Assembly (NCBI GenBank): GCA_024692185.1
Contig: JAILMV010000028.1
Span: 1-43,273 of the forward strand
Length of the DNA stretch: 43,273 bases
Direction of reading: 5' to 3'
Source of the DNA: Bacteroidales bacterium
GTDB lineage: Bacteria > Bacteroidota > Bacteroidia > Bacteroidales > UBA932
Every line of letters starts with the position of its first letter. Position 1 is the first letter of the stretch. The notes under the pieces are model-generated. The model saw only the letters and a program-made list of their open reading frames with translations. It had not been told where the DNA came from and searched no databases. The position numbers and the translations under genes were made by a program. This document shows positions 9,421 through 18,117 of this stretch, one piece after another.

Positions 9421-9977
9421 TTAATTAGTTTTGATATTGTTTCTACGTATAATTGATGTTCTATCTTCTGCCCTATGCGGTGCACCTCCTCCGGGTCGTT
9501 CCCGTCGTATTCGAAGGCCTTCTGCGCAATTATGCGCCCGCCATCCAGGTCGCTGTTGACCCAGTGGATGGAGATGCCATACACCTTGACTCCGTATGCC
9601 ACGGCCTGCTCCACCGCATGTGCGCCCTTGAATGCGGGCAGCAGCGAGGGATGGATGTTGATTATCCGCCCCTCATAGGCCTTCAGCAGCACATCTCCTA
9701 CGATGCGCATATATCCTGCGAGACAGATGAGGTCCACGCCTTCGGTGTCCAGCCTGGCGACTATCTCGGTCTCGAAAGCCTCCTTGGACGGATAATCTTT
9801 TGGAGAGAAGACGAAGCTGGGGATGCCCCTGGCTGCGGCCTTCCCTACCACGGCTGCGGCCGGCTTGTCGCAGACCATCAGCACCACCTTGGCATCCAGC
9901 CTTCCATCCGCGCAGGCATCCGCAATCGCTTCGAAATTGCTCCCCGTTCCGCTCGCAAAAACTGCTAGTTTCTTCAT
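9417..9977 (-). CDS. purN: Phosphoribosylglycinamide formyltransferase PurN
   Basis: MKKLAVFASGTGSNFEAIADA, LAGYMRIVGDVLLKAYEGRIINIHPSLLPAFKG. Start moved to ATG 9977 because the longer ORF start lies in an inverted repeat. Confidence 0.95.
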   Translation of the reverse strand: MKKLAVFASGTGSNFEAIADACADGRLDAKVVLMVCDKPAAAVVGKAAARGIPSFVFSPKDYPSKEAFETEIVARLDTEGVDLICLAGYMRIVGDVLLKAYEGRIINIHPSLLPAFKGAHAVEQAVAYGVKVYGISIHWVNSDLDGGRIIAQKAFEYDGNDPEEVHRIGQKIEHQLYVETISKLIK

Positions 9978-9994
9978 TTCCATATGTTCTTCTG

Positions 9995-10016
9995 GTGGTG
10001 GAATACATTCCACCAC
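9995..10016 (-). repeat. Perfect inverted repeat/hairpin between purM and purN
   Basis: GTGGTGGAAT (9995-10004) - AC - ATTCCACCAC (10007-10016), 10-bp arms, 2-nt spacer. Confidence 0.9.
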
Positions 10017-10022
10017 ATAAAA

Positions 10023-11054
10023 CTATAGCATATTAATGACAACTCCTGGCTTGTCTGTAACAATACCGATAACCGATGCCTTTTCGCCGCAAGCCTCGAG
10101 GATACTGACGACCTTGGGAGCATCTGCAGCATCCACCACGGCAACCATCCCAATACCCATGTTGAAGATATTGAACATCTCCCGATGAGGCACGCCACCC
10201 CACTTCTCCAGCATCCTGAACACCGGAAGAATCTCCCAAGTCCCCTCGCAGATCTCCAGCCCCTGGCCCTTCTGCAACACGCGCGGAATATTCTCGTCGA
10301 AACCGCCGCCGGTAATATGGCAGATTCCGTGAACGTCGCAATTGCGGATGACCTCCAGCATCTGCTTCACATATATCTTGGTAGGAGTAAGCAGGACCTC
10401 ACCAAGCTTGCGCCCGCCGAATTCGGGAATCTCGTCCTCGTACTTCAGACCCGCATCCGCTACTATCTTGCGCACCAGGCTGAAGCCGTTGGAGTGCACA
10501 CCGCTGGAAGCAACGCCAACCAGAACGTCCCCGACTTTTACCTTGGAACCGTCGATCAGCTTGGACTTCTCCACCACACCTGTAGTGTAACCTGCAATAT
10601 CGTATTCGCCGTCGGAATACATACCCGGCATCTCGGCAGTCTCGCCTCCCACCAGGGCGCATCCGGCCTGGCGGCAACCTTCCGCAACACCGGCCACTAT
10701 GGCTTCGACCTTGGCAGGGACATTATGTCCGAGGGCCACATAATCCAGGAAGATGAGGGGCTCCGCTCCCTGGGCCAGCACATCGTTCACGCACATTGCC
10801 ACGGCATCGATGCCTATGGTGTCGTGCTTGTCCATAGCGAAGGCTATCTTGAGCTTGGTACCCACGCCGTCGGTGCCGCTCACCAGCACAGGCTCCTTGA
10901 CTCCGAGGGCCGAAAGGTCGAACATCCCTCCGAAAGAGCCGATGTTGCCCATGGAACCGGTACGGGCGGTGGAAGCCACGTGCTGTTTGATTCTCCTGAC
11001 TACTTCATAGCCGGCCTCGAGATTCACGCCGGCTTTTTCGTAACTAACTGCCAT
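10023..11054 (-). CDS. purM: Phosphoribosylformylglycinamidine cyclo-ligase PurM
   Basis: [71 protein letters not shown]. Confidence 0.97.
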   Translation of the reverse strand: MAVSYEKAGVNLEAGYEVVRRIKQHVASTARTGSMGNIGSFGGMFDLSALGVKEPVLVSGTDGVGTKLKIAFAMDKHDTIGIDAVAMCVNDVLAQGAEPLIFLDYVALGHNVPAKVEAIVAGVAEGCRQAGCALVGGETAEMPGMYSDGEYDIAGYTTGVVEKSKLIDGSKVKVGDVLVGVASSGVHSNGFSLVRKIVADAGLKYEDEIPEFGGRKLGEVLLTPTKIYVKQMLEVIRNCDVHGICHITGGGFDENIPRVLQKGQGLEICEGTWEILPVFRMLEKWGGVPHREMFNIFNMGIGMVAVVDAADAPKVVSILEACGEKASVIGIVTDKPGVVINML

Positions 11055-11057
11055 ATC

Positions 11058-12416
11058 TTATTCGTTTGTTATTGCATCATCATAAAGAAGGGTGGGATAA
11101 TTGCCCGTGAAGCAGGCCTGGCAGGGATCTGCGCAGCCGAAACAAGAATCACGGGTAGATTCCGGGCTGAGGTAGCCCAGAGAGTCGGCTCCGATGGCCT
11201 TGCAGGCCTCCTCGAGAGTGCGGTGCGAGCAGAGCAACTCTTCCGGAGTGGAAGTGTCCACGCCATAATGGCAGGTGAAGCGCATCATAGGGCTTGCTAT
11301 GCGCACGTGCACCTCGGAAGCGCCCGCCTCGCGGAGAAGCTTGACTATCTTGAGGGAGGTGGTGCCGCGGACGATGGAGTCGTCGATCAGGGCTATCCTC
11401 TTTCCTTTGACTATGCTGCGCACGGGGCTCAACTTCATCTTAACGCCAAGTTCGCGCATGGACTGCACAGGCTGGATGAAGGTACGGCCTACATATTTAT
11501 GCTTGACCAGACCCATTTCGTAGGGAATACCGCTCTCTTCGGCATAACCCATCGCAGCGCTGAGGCTGGATTCGGGCACGCCCACCACTATGTCGGCATC
11601 TGCCGGGCATTCGCGGTACAGACGGCGGCCGGCCTCCTTGCGGTAGGCATGCACGTTGCAACCATCGATGTCGCTGTCCGGACGGGCGAAGTAGATGTAC
11701 TCCATCGCGCACATCCTGTGGCGGGAGAAACGGGAGTAGAGGGTACTGCGGAGGCCGTTGGTATCGAAAGATACAATCTCTCCGGGCTTTACGTCGCGGA
11801 GGAACTCGGCACCCATTATTTCGAAGGCACAGGACTCGCTGCCCACCACGAAACCATCACCCAGCTTGCCAATGCAGAGGGGCTTGATGCCGTATTTGTC
11901 GCGGCAGGCATATACGCGGCTCTTGGTCATGATGACGAAGGCGAAACCGCCCTCCACCATATTCAGGGCCTTGACTATCTTGTCGATGCGGTCCTCGTTG
12001 GAATTCTTCTTGATAAGATGGGCCAGCAATTCGCTGTCGGTATCGGACTGGAAGATGGTGCCATGCTTCTCCAGATACTCGGCTATCTGCTTGGAGTTTA
12101 CGAGATTACCTTCACCTGCGATGGCGAAGTTCCCGCTCTTGTGATGGAAGAACAGGGGTTCCACATTTTCGGGACCGCCCTTGGAGGCATTGGCATACTT
12201 CACGCTGCCTATTCCCATATGGCCCTTCAGACCGGCAATGATATTGTCGTTGAACACCTCGTTGAGCAGGCCCAGACCGCGATAACGGTAGGACTGTCCA
12301 TGCTCGTCGAAGGTCACCATGCCACCGCCTTCCTGCCCGCGGTGCTGGAGATTGTGAAGTCCGTAATAGAGAAGGGTTGACGCGTCTTTTACGCCATAAA
12401 CTGCGAGAACTCCCAT
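11058..12416 (-). CDS. purF: Amidophosphoribosyltransferase PurF-like, with degenerate glutaminase active site
   Basis: YYGLHNLQHRGQEGGG, SRHRMCAMEYIYFARPDSDIDGCNVH, PRPP loop ALIDDSIVRGTTS, CFGCADPCQACFTGNYPT. N-terminus MGVLAVYG aligns where (M)CGVFGI is expected. Confidence 0.93.
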   Translation of the reverse strand: MGVLAVYGVKDASTLLYYGLHNLQHRGQEGGGMVTFDEHGQSYRYRGLGLLNEVFNDNIIAGLKGHMGIGSVKYANASKGGPENVEPLFFHHKSGNFAIAGEGNLVNSKQIAEYLEKHGTIFQSDTDSELLAHLIKKNSNEDRIDKIVKALNMVEGGFAFVIMTKSRVYACRDKYGIKPLCIGKLGDGFVVGSESCAFEIMGAEFLRDVKPGEIVSFDTNGLRSTLYSRFSRHRMCAMEYIYFARPDSDIDGCNVHAYRKEAGRRLYRECPADADIVVGVPESSLSAAMGYAEESGIPYEMGLVKHKYVGRTFIQPVQSMRELGVKMKLSPVRSIVKGKRIALIDDSIVRGTTSLKIVKLLREAGASEVHVRIASPMMRFTCHYGVDTSTPEELLCSHRTLEEACKAIGADSLGYLSPESTRDSCFGCADPCQACFTGNYPTLLYDDAITNE

Positions 12417-12417
12417 A

Positions 12418-13140
12418 TTATGATTCTTTTATTGATTCAAGCCTTTCGAGCACGGTCTTGTAGGATGCCACCACGTCGCTGAGGTCCAGACGGAAGCGGT
12501 CCTTGTCCAGGCGTCGTCCGCTTTCCTCGTCCCACATACGGCAGGTATCCGGGCTGATCTCGTCGGAGATGATTATCTCCCCATTGTCGGATGCGCGGCC
12601 GAACTCCAGTTTCATGTCCACCAGCTCGATTCCTGCCTTGTGCAGCAGCGCGGAGAGCAGTTCTCCGGAGCGGCGGGCCTCGGCGAACATGTAGTCAATC
12701 TCCTCATAGCTGGCAAGCCCCAGGGCAACTGCGTGGTGCTTGTTGATGATGGGGTCGCCGAGTTCATCGCTATTGTACTGCAGATCCACTATGGTGTTCG
12801 GAGTGGGCGTTCCGTCCTCAACCCCGAGCAGGCTGGCCAGAGTGCCGGCGATGCGCTTCCTCCAGGTGACTTCCAGGGGGATGATTTCGATCTTGCGGCA
12901 GAGCTGCTCGCGCTCCCCTACCTTCTCGATGAAGTGGGTCTTGACTCCGCAGTTGTTCAGATATCCCAGCAGGATAGCCGAAATGCTGTTGTTCAACACC
13001 CCCTTACCGTCGAAACGGGCGCGCTTGATGCTGTCGTAAGCGAGGGTCACATCCTTGTATCGGAAAATGACCTTATTGGGATCGTCGGTTGCGTAAACCT
13101 GTTTTTCGTTCCCATCGAATACTAGTTCTTTCTTTATCAT
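12418..13140 (-). CDS. purC: SAICAR synthetase PurC, copy 1 (E. coli-like length, divergent N-terminal loop)
   Basis: DGNEKQVYATDDPNKVIFRYKD, IIPLEVTWRKRIAGTL, DPIINKHHA, DMKLEFG, SDEISPDTCRMWD, LDKDRFRLDL. Confidence 0.9.
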   Translation of the reverse strand: MIKKELVFDGNEKQVYATDDPNKVIFRYKDVTLAYDSIKRARFDGKGVLNNSISAILLGYLNNCGVKTHFIEKVGEREQLCRKIEIIPLEVTWRKRIAGTLASLLGVEDGTPTPNTIVDLQYNSDELGDPIINKHHAVALGLASYEEIDYMFAEARRSGELLSALLHKAGIELVDMKLEFGRASDNGEIIISDEISPDTCRMWDEESGRRLDKDRFRLDLSDVVASYKTVLERLESIKES

Positions 13141-16100
13141 TTTTTACGGAAATAAGTTACGGCATTGTCGAAGATGGGCTGGAATCTGTCCCCGCTGATG
13201 TTCTTGAAGAGGTTCTTCTCGTAGCGCTCGCTGTGACCCATCTTACCGAGTATATGCCCGTCCGGGCTGAGGATTCCTTCGATATCGTAGTAGGATCCGT
13301 TGGGATTGTCCACATAACGGAAGGCCACCTGTCCCTTGGCAAATAGCTCGCGGGCCAGCTTTTCTTCCACCACGAACTTGCCTTCGCCGTGGCTGAAGGC
13401 TATGCTGTGGCGCTCTCCCTTGCTGAACGAGGCCAGCCAGGGAGAGTTCACCGAAGCCACTTCGGTGGTAGCGATGAGGGAAACGTGGCGGTTGATATCG
13501 TTGCGGAAAAGTGTAGGAGAATCCGGACCTGTGCAGCCCAGCTTCCCATAAGGCAGCAGGCCGCTCTTGACCAGGGCTTGGAAACCGTTGCATATGCCCA
13601 GGATAAGGCCTCCGCGCTTCAGCAGCGCGCTGATGGCGGCACCTACCTTGGCATTGTTGATGACGTCTGCAATGAACTTGCCGCTGCCGTCGGGCTCGTC
13701 GCCGGAGGAGAATCCGCCGCTGAAGGCCAGTATATGGCTTTCGTCGATACGGGCGGCAAGGGCGTCGATAGAGGCGAGCACATCCTCCGGACGTAGGTTC
13801 CGGAAGATGAAGGGGCGGACTTCGGCACCGGCGCGGCGGAAGGCCTTGGCGGTGTCATAATCGCAGTTGGTACCGGGGAATACCGGCAGGCAGACCACGG
13901 GAGTCTGTACCGGGGCTCCGGGCCAGCTCATATTGTCGGCCGCAGGCTTCTCTGCCTCGACCTCGGGAGCGGGCTCGTCGAAGAGGGGCTTGACCTTCGC
14001 GGGATAGAGCTTGGAATAGCGTCCTTCGTAGGCCTTCTCCAGCTTTTCGAGGGAGATTAGCTGTCCGTTTATGCAGATGTCTGCGTCCGTGACTTCGCCC
14101 AGCAGTTCGGCTGCGGGGAAATCGAGGCAATCCTTGCTCTCCACCAGCACCGAGCCATAGCCCAGGTCGAAAAGTTCGTTTTCGGGAATCTCTACCTTGA
14201 CTCCGAGCTTGTTGCCGAGGCTCATCTTCACCAGGGCTTCCGCCACGCCGCCGTAGCTGAGGGACCAGGCGGATACTATGCTTCCGGCCTCGATGCGGGA
14301 GTGGATGTAGTTCCAGTTCTCCTGTAGTGCATCGGTATCGGGCATATAGTTCGCGAGGGCCTTGTGGCGGATGAGGTAGAGCTTGTTGCCGGCCTTCTTG
14401 AATTCGGGAGATATGACCCTGCCGGCATCTACCGTAGTTATGCCGAAGGCCACGAGGGTGGGAGGAACGTGGATGTGTTCGAAGGTTCCGCTCATGGAAT
14501 CCTTGCCTCCGATGGAAGGAAGGCCGAGGGCCTCCTGCATCTTGAGGGCGCCCAGCAGGGCGGCCAGAGGCTTACCCCAGCTGTGGGGATCCTTGGTCAT
14601 CCTCTCGAAATATTCCTGATAGGAGAAACGCATTCCGGACCAGTCGGCACCTGCGCAGACCACCTTGGTGCAGGCCTCCACCACTGCATAAGCAGCTGAA
14701 TGATAAGGGCTCCAGATGGCTATGTCGGGGTTGTAGCCGAAGGCCATCACGCTGGCGGTATCGGTGTATCCGCTGACGGGCAGCTTCTGCACGCTTACCT
14801 GGGTCTCGGTGGCCTGGCGGCTTCCGCCGTAAGGCATCAGCACGGTAGAACGGCCGATGGTGGAGTCGAACATCTCCACCAGACCCTTCTGGGAGGCTAC
14901 GTTGGGAGAGCCCATCACGGAAATCATCTTCTCTTCGAGCCCGGCTCCTTCTATCTTGCGATCGAAGGGATTGCGGTCCTCGACGGAGGAGATGGCAGCC
15001 TTGGCATAGTGCTTTGCGCCGGCGCTGTCGATGAAGGAACGGGCCAGGTCGCAGACCTTGGAATCACCGTAGAACATGCGCATACGGCCGCTGTCGGTAA
15101 CATTGGCGACGTGCGTGACTTCTATATTGTCGGCTGCGCAGAGGGCCTTGAAAGCCTCCACGTCGGCCGCATCTATCACCACTGCCATACGCTCCTGGGA
15201 CTCGCTGATGGCGAGTTCGGTAGCATTCAGGCCGGCGTACTTGGTCGGGACCCTGTCCAGCCAGATGTCCAGCCCGTCGGCGAGCTCGCCTATGGCTACA
15301 CTCACTCCTCCGGCGCCGAAGTCGTTGCTCTTCTTTATAAGGCGGGTAGCCTCCGGACGGCGGAACAGCCTCTGCAGCTGGCGCTCCTCGGGTGCATTAC
15401 CTTTCTGGACCTCGCTGCCGCAGGTTTCCAGCGATGCTTCGGTGTGCTCCTTGGAGGAACCGGTGGCACCGCCGATTCCGTCACGGCCGGTACGACCGCC
15501 GAGAAGCAGCACTACATCGCCCGGTACAGGATCTTCCCTGCGTACGTCGGAGGCCTTCACGGCGCCTACCACGGCGCCTATCTCCATTCGCTTGGCGGTA
15601 TAGCCCTCGGAGTAGATTTCACGGACGTGGGTGGTGGCGAGGCCTATCTGGTTGCCATAGCTGGAATAGCCTCCCGCTGCCTTGCGGCTGATCATCTTCT
15701 GGGGAAGCTTGCCGGGGATGGTGTCGGCCACTGCCGCACAAACATCTCCCGCACCGGTAACACGCATCGCCTGATATACGTAGGCCCTGCCGGACAGAGG
15801 GTCGCGGATGGCTCCGCCGAGGCAGGTGGCAGCGCCTCCGAAAGGTTCTATCTCGGTAGGATGGTTATGTGTCTCGTTCTTGAACTGCAGCAGCCATTTC
15901 TGGGGTTCTCCGTCCACCGTTGCGGTGATGAAGATGCTGCAGGCATTGTTTTCTGAGCTCTGCTCCAGGTCGTCCAGCTTGCCCTTGGCCTTGAGATAGC
16001 GGGCGCCGATGGTGGCTAATTCCATCAGGCAGTAGGGTTTCCGGCTGCGGCCGAGTTCCTCGCGCATCCTGGCTACCATCTCCAGGGAAGCCTGAAGTTC

Positions 16101-16823
16101 GGGCTTGAGGAAGGAATCGTCGATGTCTATCTCTTCTATCTCGGAAGTGAAGGAGGTGTGACGGCAATGGTCGCTCCAGTAGGTGTCCAGTATGCGGAGT
16201 TCGGTTTCGGAGGGGCAGCGGCCCTCGGCCTTGAAGTACTTCAGGACCTCGCGGAGGTCATCGGTATTCATTGCCAAACCATGGCTGCGGCAGAAATCCG
16301 CGAACTTGCTTTCATCCATATCCAGGAAGGAGGAAAGGTCCTCCAGAGGCTTCACGTCCGCCCTTTCATTGAGGGAAAGGACGCTGAGGTCCTTGCGGCG
16401 GCTTTCTACCGGATTGATGAAATAATGTGCTATCTTTTCAAGCACGGCGGCATCCAGATCGTCGTCGAAGACTAGCAGGCGCGAACTCCTGATACGGATA
16501 TCGGCTGCAGGGTCGATCAGATGCACGCAATCGACTGCGGAAGATGCCCGCTGGTCGAACTGCCCCGGAATGTATTCCACGGCAAGATATTTTTTCCCGG
16601 AGAGGTCCAGGCTGTCGCTGACATTGTCGGTAACGACTTCCCCGAATACGCTGTAGCGGCATTTTTCCACCAGCTCGTCGGAGAAACCGAAAAGGTCGTA
16701 GACGTTGATCAGACGCAGCGACCTAAGGTTCAGTGACAGGTTCTCGTTGAATTCTGCGAGGAGGCTCTGCGCCTCCACGCTGAAAGAAGCTTTTTTCTCT
16801 ACGAATAAACGTTTGTTAGCCAT
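13137..16823 (-). CDS. purL: Phosphoribosylformylglycinamidine synthase PurL (single-chain)
   Basis: 1228 aa; SDHCRHTSF, FKNETHNHPTEIEPFGGAATCLGGAIRDPLSGRAY, C-terminal glutaminase FPGTNCDYDTAKAF and GICNGFQALVKSGLLP. Confidence 0.97.
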   Translation of the reverse strand: MANKRLFVEKKASFSVEAQSLLAEFNENLSLNLRSLRLINVYDLFGFSDELVEKCRYSVFGEVVTDNVSDSLDLSGKKYLAVEYIPGQFDQRASSAVDCVHLIDPAADIRIRSSRLLVFDDDLDAAVLEKIAHYFINPVESRRKDLSVLSLNERADVKPLEDLSSFLDMDESKFADFCRSHGLAMNTDDLREVLKYFKAEGRCPSETELRILDTYWSDHCRHTSFTSEIEEIDIDDSFLKPELQASLEMVARMREELGRSRKPYCLMELATIGARYLKAKGKLDDLEQSSENNACSIFITATVDGEPQKWLLQFKNETHNHPTEIEPFGGAATCLGGAIRDPLSGRAYVYQAMRVTGAGDVCAAVADTIPGKLPQKMISRKAAGGYSSYGNQIGLATTHVREIYSEGYTAKRMEIGAVVGAVKASDVRREDPVPGDVVLLLGGRTGRDGIGGATGSSKEHTEASLETCGSEVQKGNAPEERQLQRLFRRPEATRLIKKSNDFGAGGVSVAIGELADGLDIWLDRVPTKYAGLNATELAISESQERMAVVIDAADVEAFKALCAADNIEVTHVANVTDSGRMRMFYGDSKVCDLARSFIDSAGAKHYAKAAISSVEDRNPFDRKIEGAGLEEKMISVMGSPNVASQKGLVEMFDSTIGRSTVLMPYGGSRQATETQVSVQKLPVSGYTDTASVMAFGYNPDIAIWSPYHSAAYAVVEACTKVVCAGADWSGMRFSYQEYFERMTKDPHSWGKPLAALLGALKMQEALGLPSIGGKDSMSGTFEHIHVPPTLVAFGITTVDAGRVISPEFKKAGNKLYLIRHKALANYMPDTDALQENWNYIHSRIEAGSIVSAWSLSYGGVAEALVKMSLGNKLGVKVEIPENELFDLGYGSVLVESKDCLDFPAAELLGEVTDADICINGQLISLEKLEKAYEGRYSKLYPAKVKPLFDEPAPEVEAEKPAADNMSWPGAPVQTPVVCLPVFPGTNCDYDTAKAFRRAGAEVRPFIFRNLRPEDVLASIDALAARIDESHILAFSGGFSSGDEPDGSGKFIADVINNAKVGAAISALLKRGGLILGICNGFQALVKSGLLPYGKLGCTGPDSPTLFRNDINRHVSLIATTEVASVNSPWLASFSKGERHSIAFSHGEGKFVVEEKLARELFAKGQVAFRYVDNPNGSYYDIEGILSPDGHILGKMGHSERYEKNLFKNISGDRFQPIFDNAVTYFRKK

Positions 16824-16836
16824 TTCTTAAAAGTAT

Positions 16837-16868
16837 ATGCCCACCGGCGCAGTGGCGGGGGTGGGCAT
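16837..16868 (-). repeat. Inverted repeat/hairpin between purE and purL
   Basis: ATGCCCACC (16837-16845) ... GGTGGGCAT (16860-16868), perfect 9-bp arms, 14-nt spacer. Confidence 0.85.
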
Positions 16869-16872
16869 GGTG

Positions 16873-17343
16873 TCAAATTACGGTGTTCAAGACCTTGTCG
16901 CTCTGAGCTTTGCGGAATTCCTGGAGCTTTGCCGAGAGGCCCTCATCCTTGAGCGCAAGTATGGCCACGGCGTAGAGGGCGGCATTGCGGGCCCCGTCGA
17001 TCGCCATGGTGGCGACGGGGATGCCCGAAGGCATCTGGACAATGGAAAGCAAGGAATCCAAGCCGTTGAGAGCCTTGGATTTAACGGGTACGCCGATCAC
17101 AGGCATGGTGGTGAGGGCGGCGATAACCCCGGGAAGATGGGCGGCACCGCCTGCTCCCGCAATGATTATCTCGACGCCTCGGTCCTTAGCGGAACCCACA
17201 TATTCGGCGAGGGGGCCGGGATTGCGATGGGCACTGAGGACCTTCTTCTCGTAAGGAACACCAAATTCCTCGAGCGCAGCGCATGCGGGGGACATGACTT
17301 CCCAGTCGCTTGCACTGCCCATTATGATTGATACTTTACTCAT
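16873..17343 (-). CDS. purE: N5-carboxyaminoimidazole ribonucleotide mutase PurE (class I-like)
   Basis: [75 protein letters not shown]. Confidence 0.96.
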   Translation of the reverse strand: MSKVSIIMGSASDWEVMSPACAALEEFGVPYEKKVLSAHRNPGPLAEYVGSAKDRGVEIIIAGAGGAAHLPGVIAALTTMPVIGVPVKSKALNGLDSLLSIVQMPSGIPVATMAIDGARNAALYAVAILALKDEGLSAKLQEFRKAQSDKVLNTVI

Positions 17344-18020
17344 GCGAAGAAGAGTTTGGAAAGGGTCATCGGATCTATGTACTGCCCGTCCTTATAGACG
17401 CGCATATTGCCGGATGCTATCTCATCGATAAGCATTACTTTTCCATCCTGGTCGTAGCCGAACTCGAACTTGATATCGTAGAGCACGAGGCCCTTGGCTT
17501 TAAGGTCGTCGGCAACCACCTGGGTAATGCGCTGGGTCATGTCTTTGATGGCGTCGTACTGCTCCGCCGTCATCACGCCCAGCACCACGAGTCCGTCCTT
17601 GGTAACCAGAGGGTCACCCTTGGCATCGTTCTTGAACGTCATTTCCACATAAGCGGGGAGATCGGTACCGGGTTCGATATATTCCCCGTAACGTTTAATG
17701 AAACTACCCACCGCCTTATGACGGCAGATAACCTCCAGACCATGGCCGAATACCTTGGCAGGAAGCACCTCCATAGTAGTGTCGGAAAGATTCGCGCTCA
17801 CATAATGGGTGCGTATGCCGGCGGCATTGAGCTTTTCAAAGAAATACACGGACATACGGAGATTCACGTCGCCGACACCCTCGATGGTAAGGCCCACGGA
17901 ATTCTCGCCCGGATCGAACACGCCGTCCTTGCCAGTGCAATCATCTTTGAATTTCAGAAGGAAATGACCGTTGTCAAGGGCAAAGACATCTTTTGTCTTG
18001 CCTGTGTAAACTCGTTTCAT
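17340..18020 (-). CDS. purC: SAICAR synthetase PurC-like, copy 2 (distinct subtype)
   Basis: [33 protein letters not shown]..., [56 protein letters not shown]. Start moved from 18101 to ATG 18020. Confidence 0.88.
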   Translation of the reverse strand: MKRVYTGKTKDVFALDNGHFLLKFKDDCTGKDGVFDPGENSVGLTIEGVGDVNLRMSVYFFEKLNAAGIRTHYVSANLSDTTMEVLPAKVFGHGLEVICRHKAVGSFIKRYGEYIEPGTDLPAYVEMTFKNDAKGDPLVTKDGLVVLGVMTAEQYDAIKDMTQRITQVVADDLKAKGLVLYDIKFEFGYDQDGKVMLIDEIASGNMRVYKDGQYIDPMTLSKLFFA

Positions 18021-18062
18021 ATATAAAATATAGGTACTGATGATTCTACCAACAACGGGACA

Positions 18063-18090
18063 CAAATTTACTAAAAAAATCGTAAATTTG
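18063..18090. promoter_or_regulatory. Palindromic divergent promoter between pur operon and WG-repeat gene
   Basis: CAAATTTAC (18063-18071)-TAAAAAAATC-GTAAATTTG (18082-18090): perfect inverted repeat; each arm carries an outward-facing TAAATTTG -7 box. Confidence 0.65.
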
Positions 18091-18117
18091 AAAGTTCTCA
18101 AAAAGACTTATTAACAA

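Noticed and set aside
10185-12380. 731-aa plus-strand ORF
   Set aside because: Fully antisense to purM and purF, which have clear family motifs; composition-driven shadow ORF.
13137-16823. Possible glutaminase defect in PurL as in PurF
   Set aside because: PurL keeps the GICNGFQ nucleophile motif, so no defect is evident there.
16837-17331. 164-aa plus-strand ORF starting in the purE-purL hairpin
   Set aside because: Antisense to purE; start codon is merely part of the inverted repeat arm.
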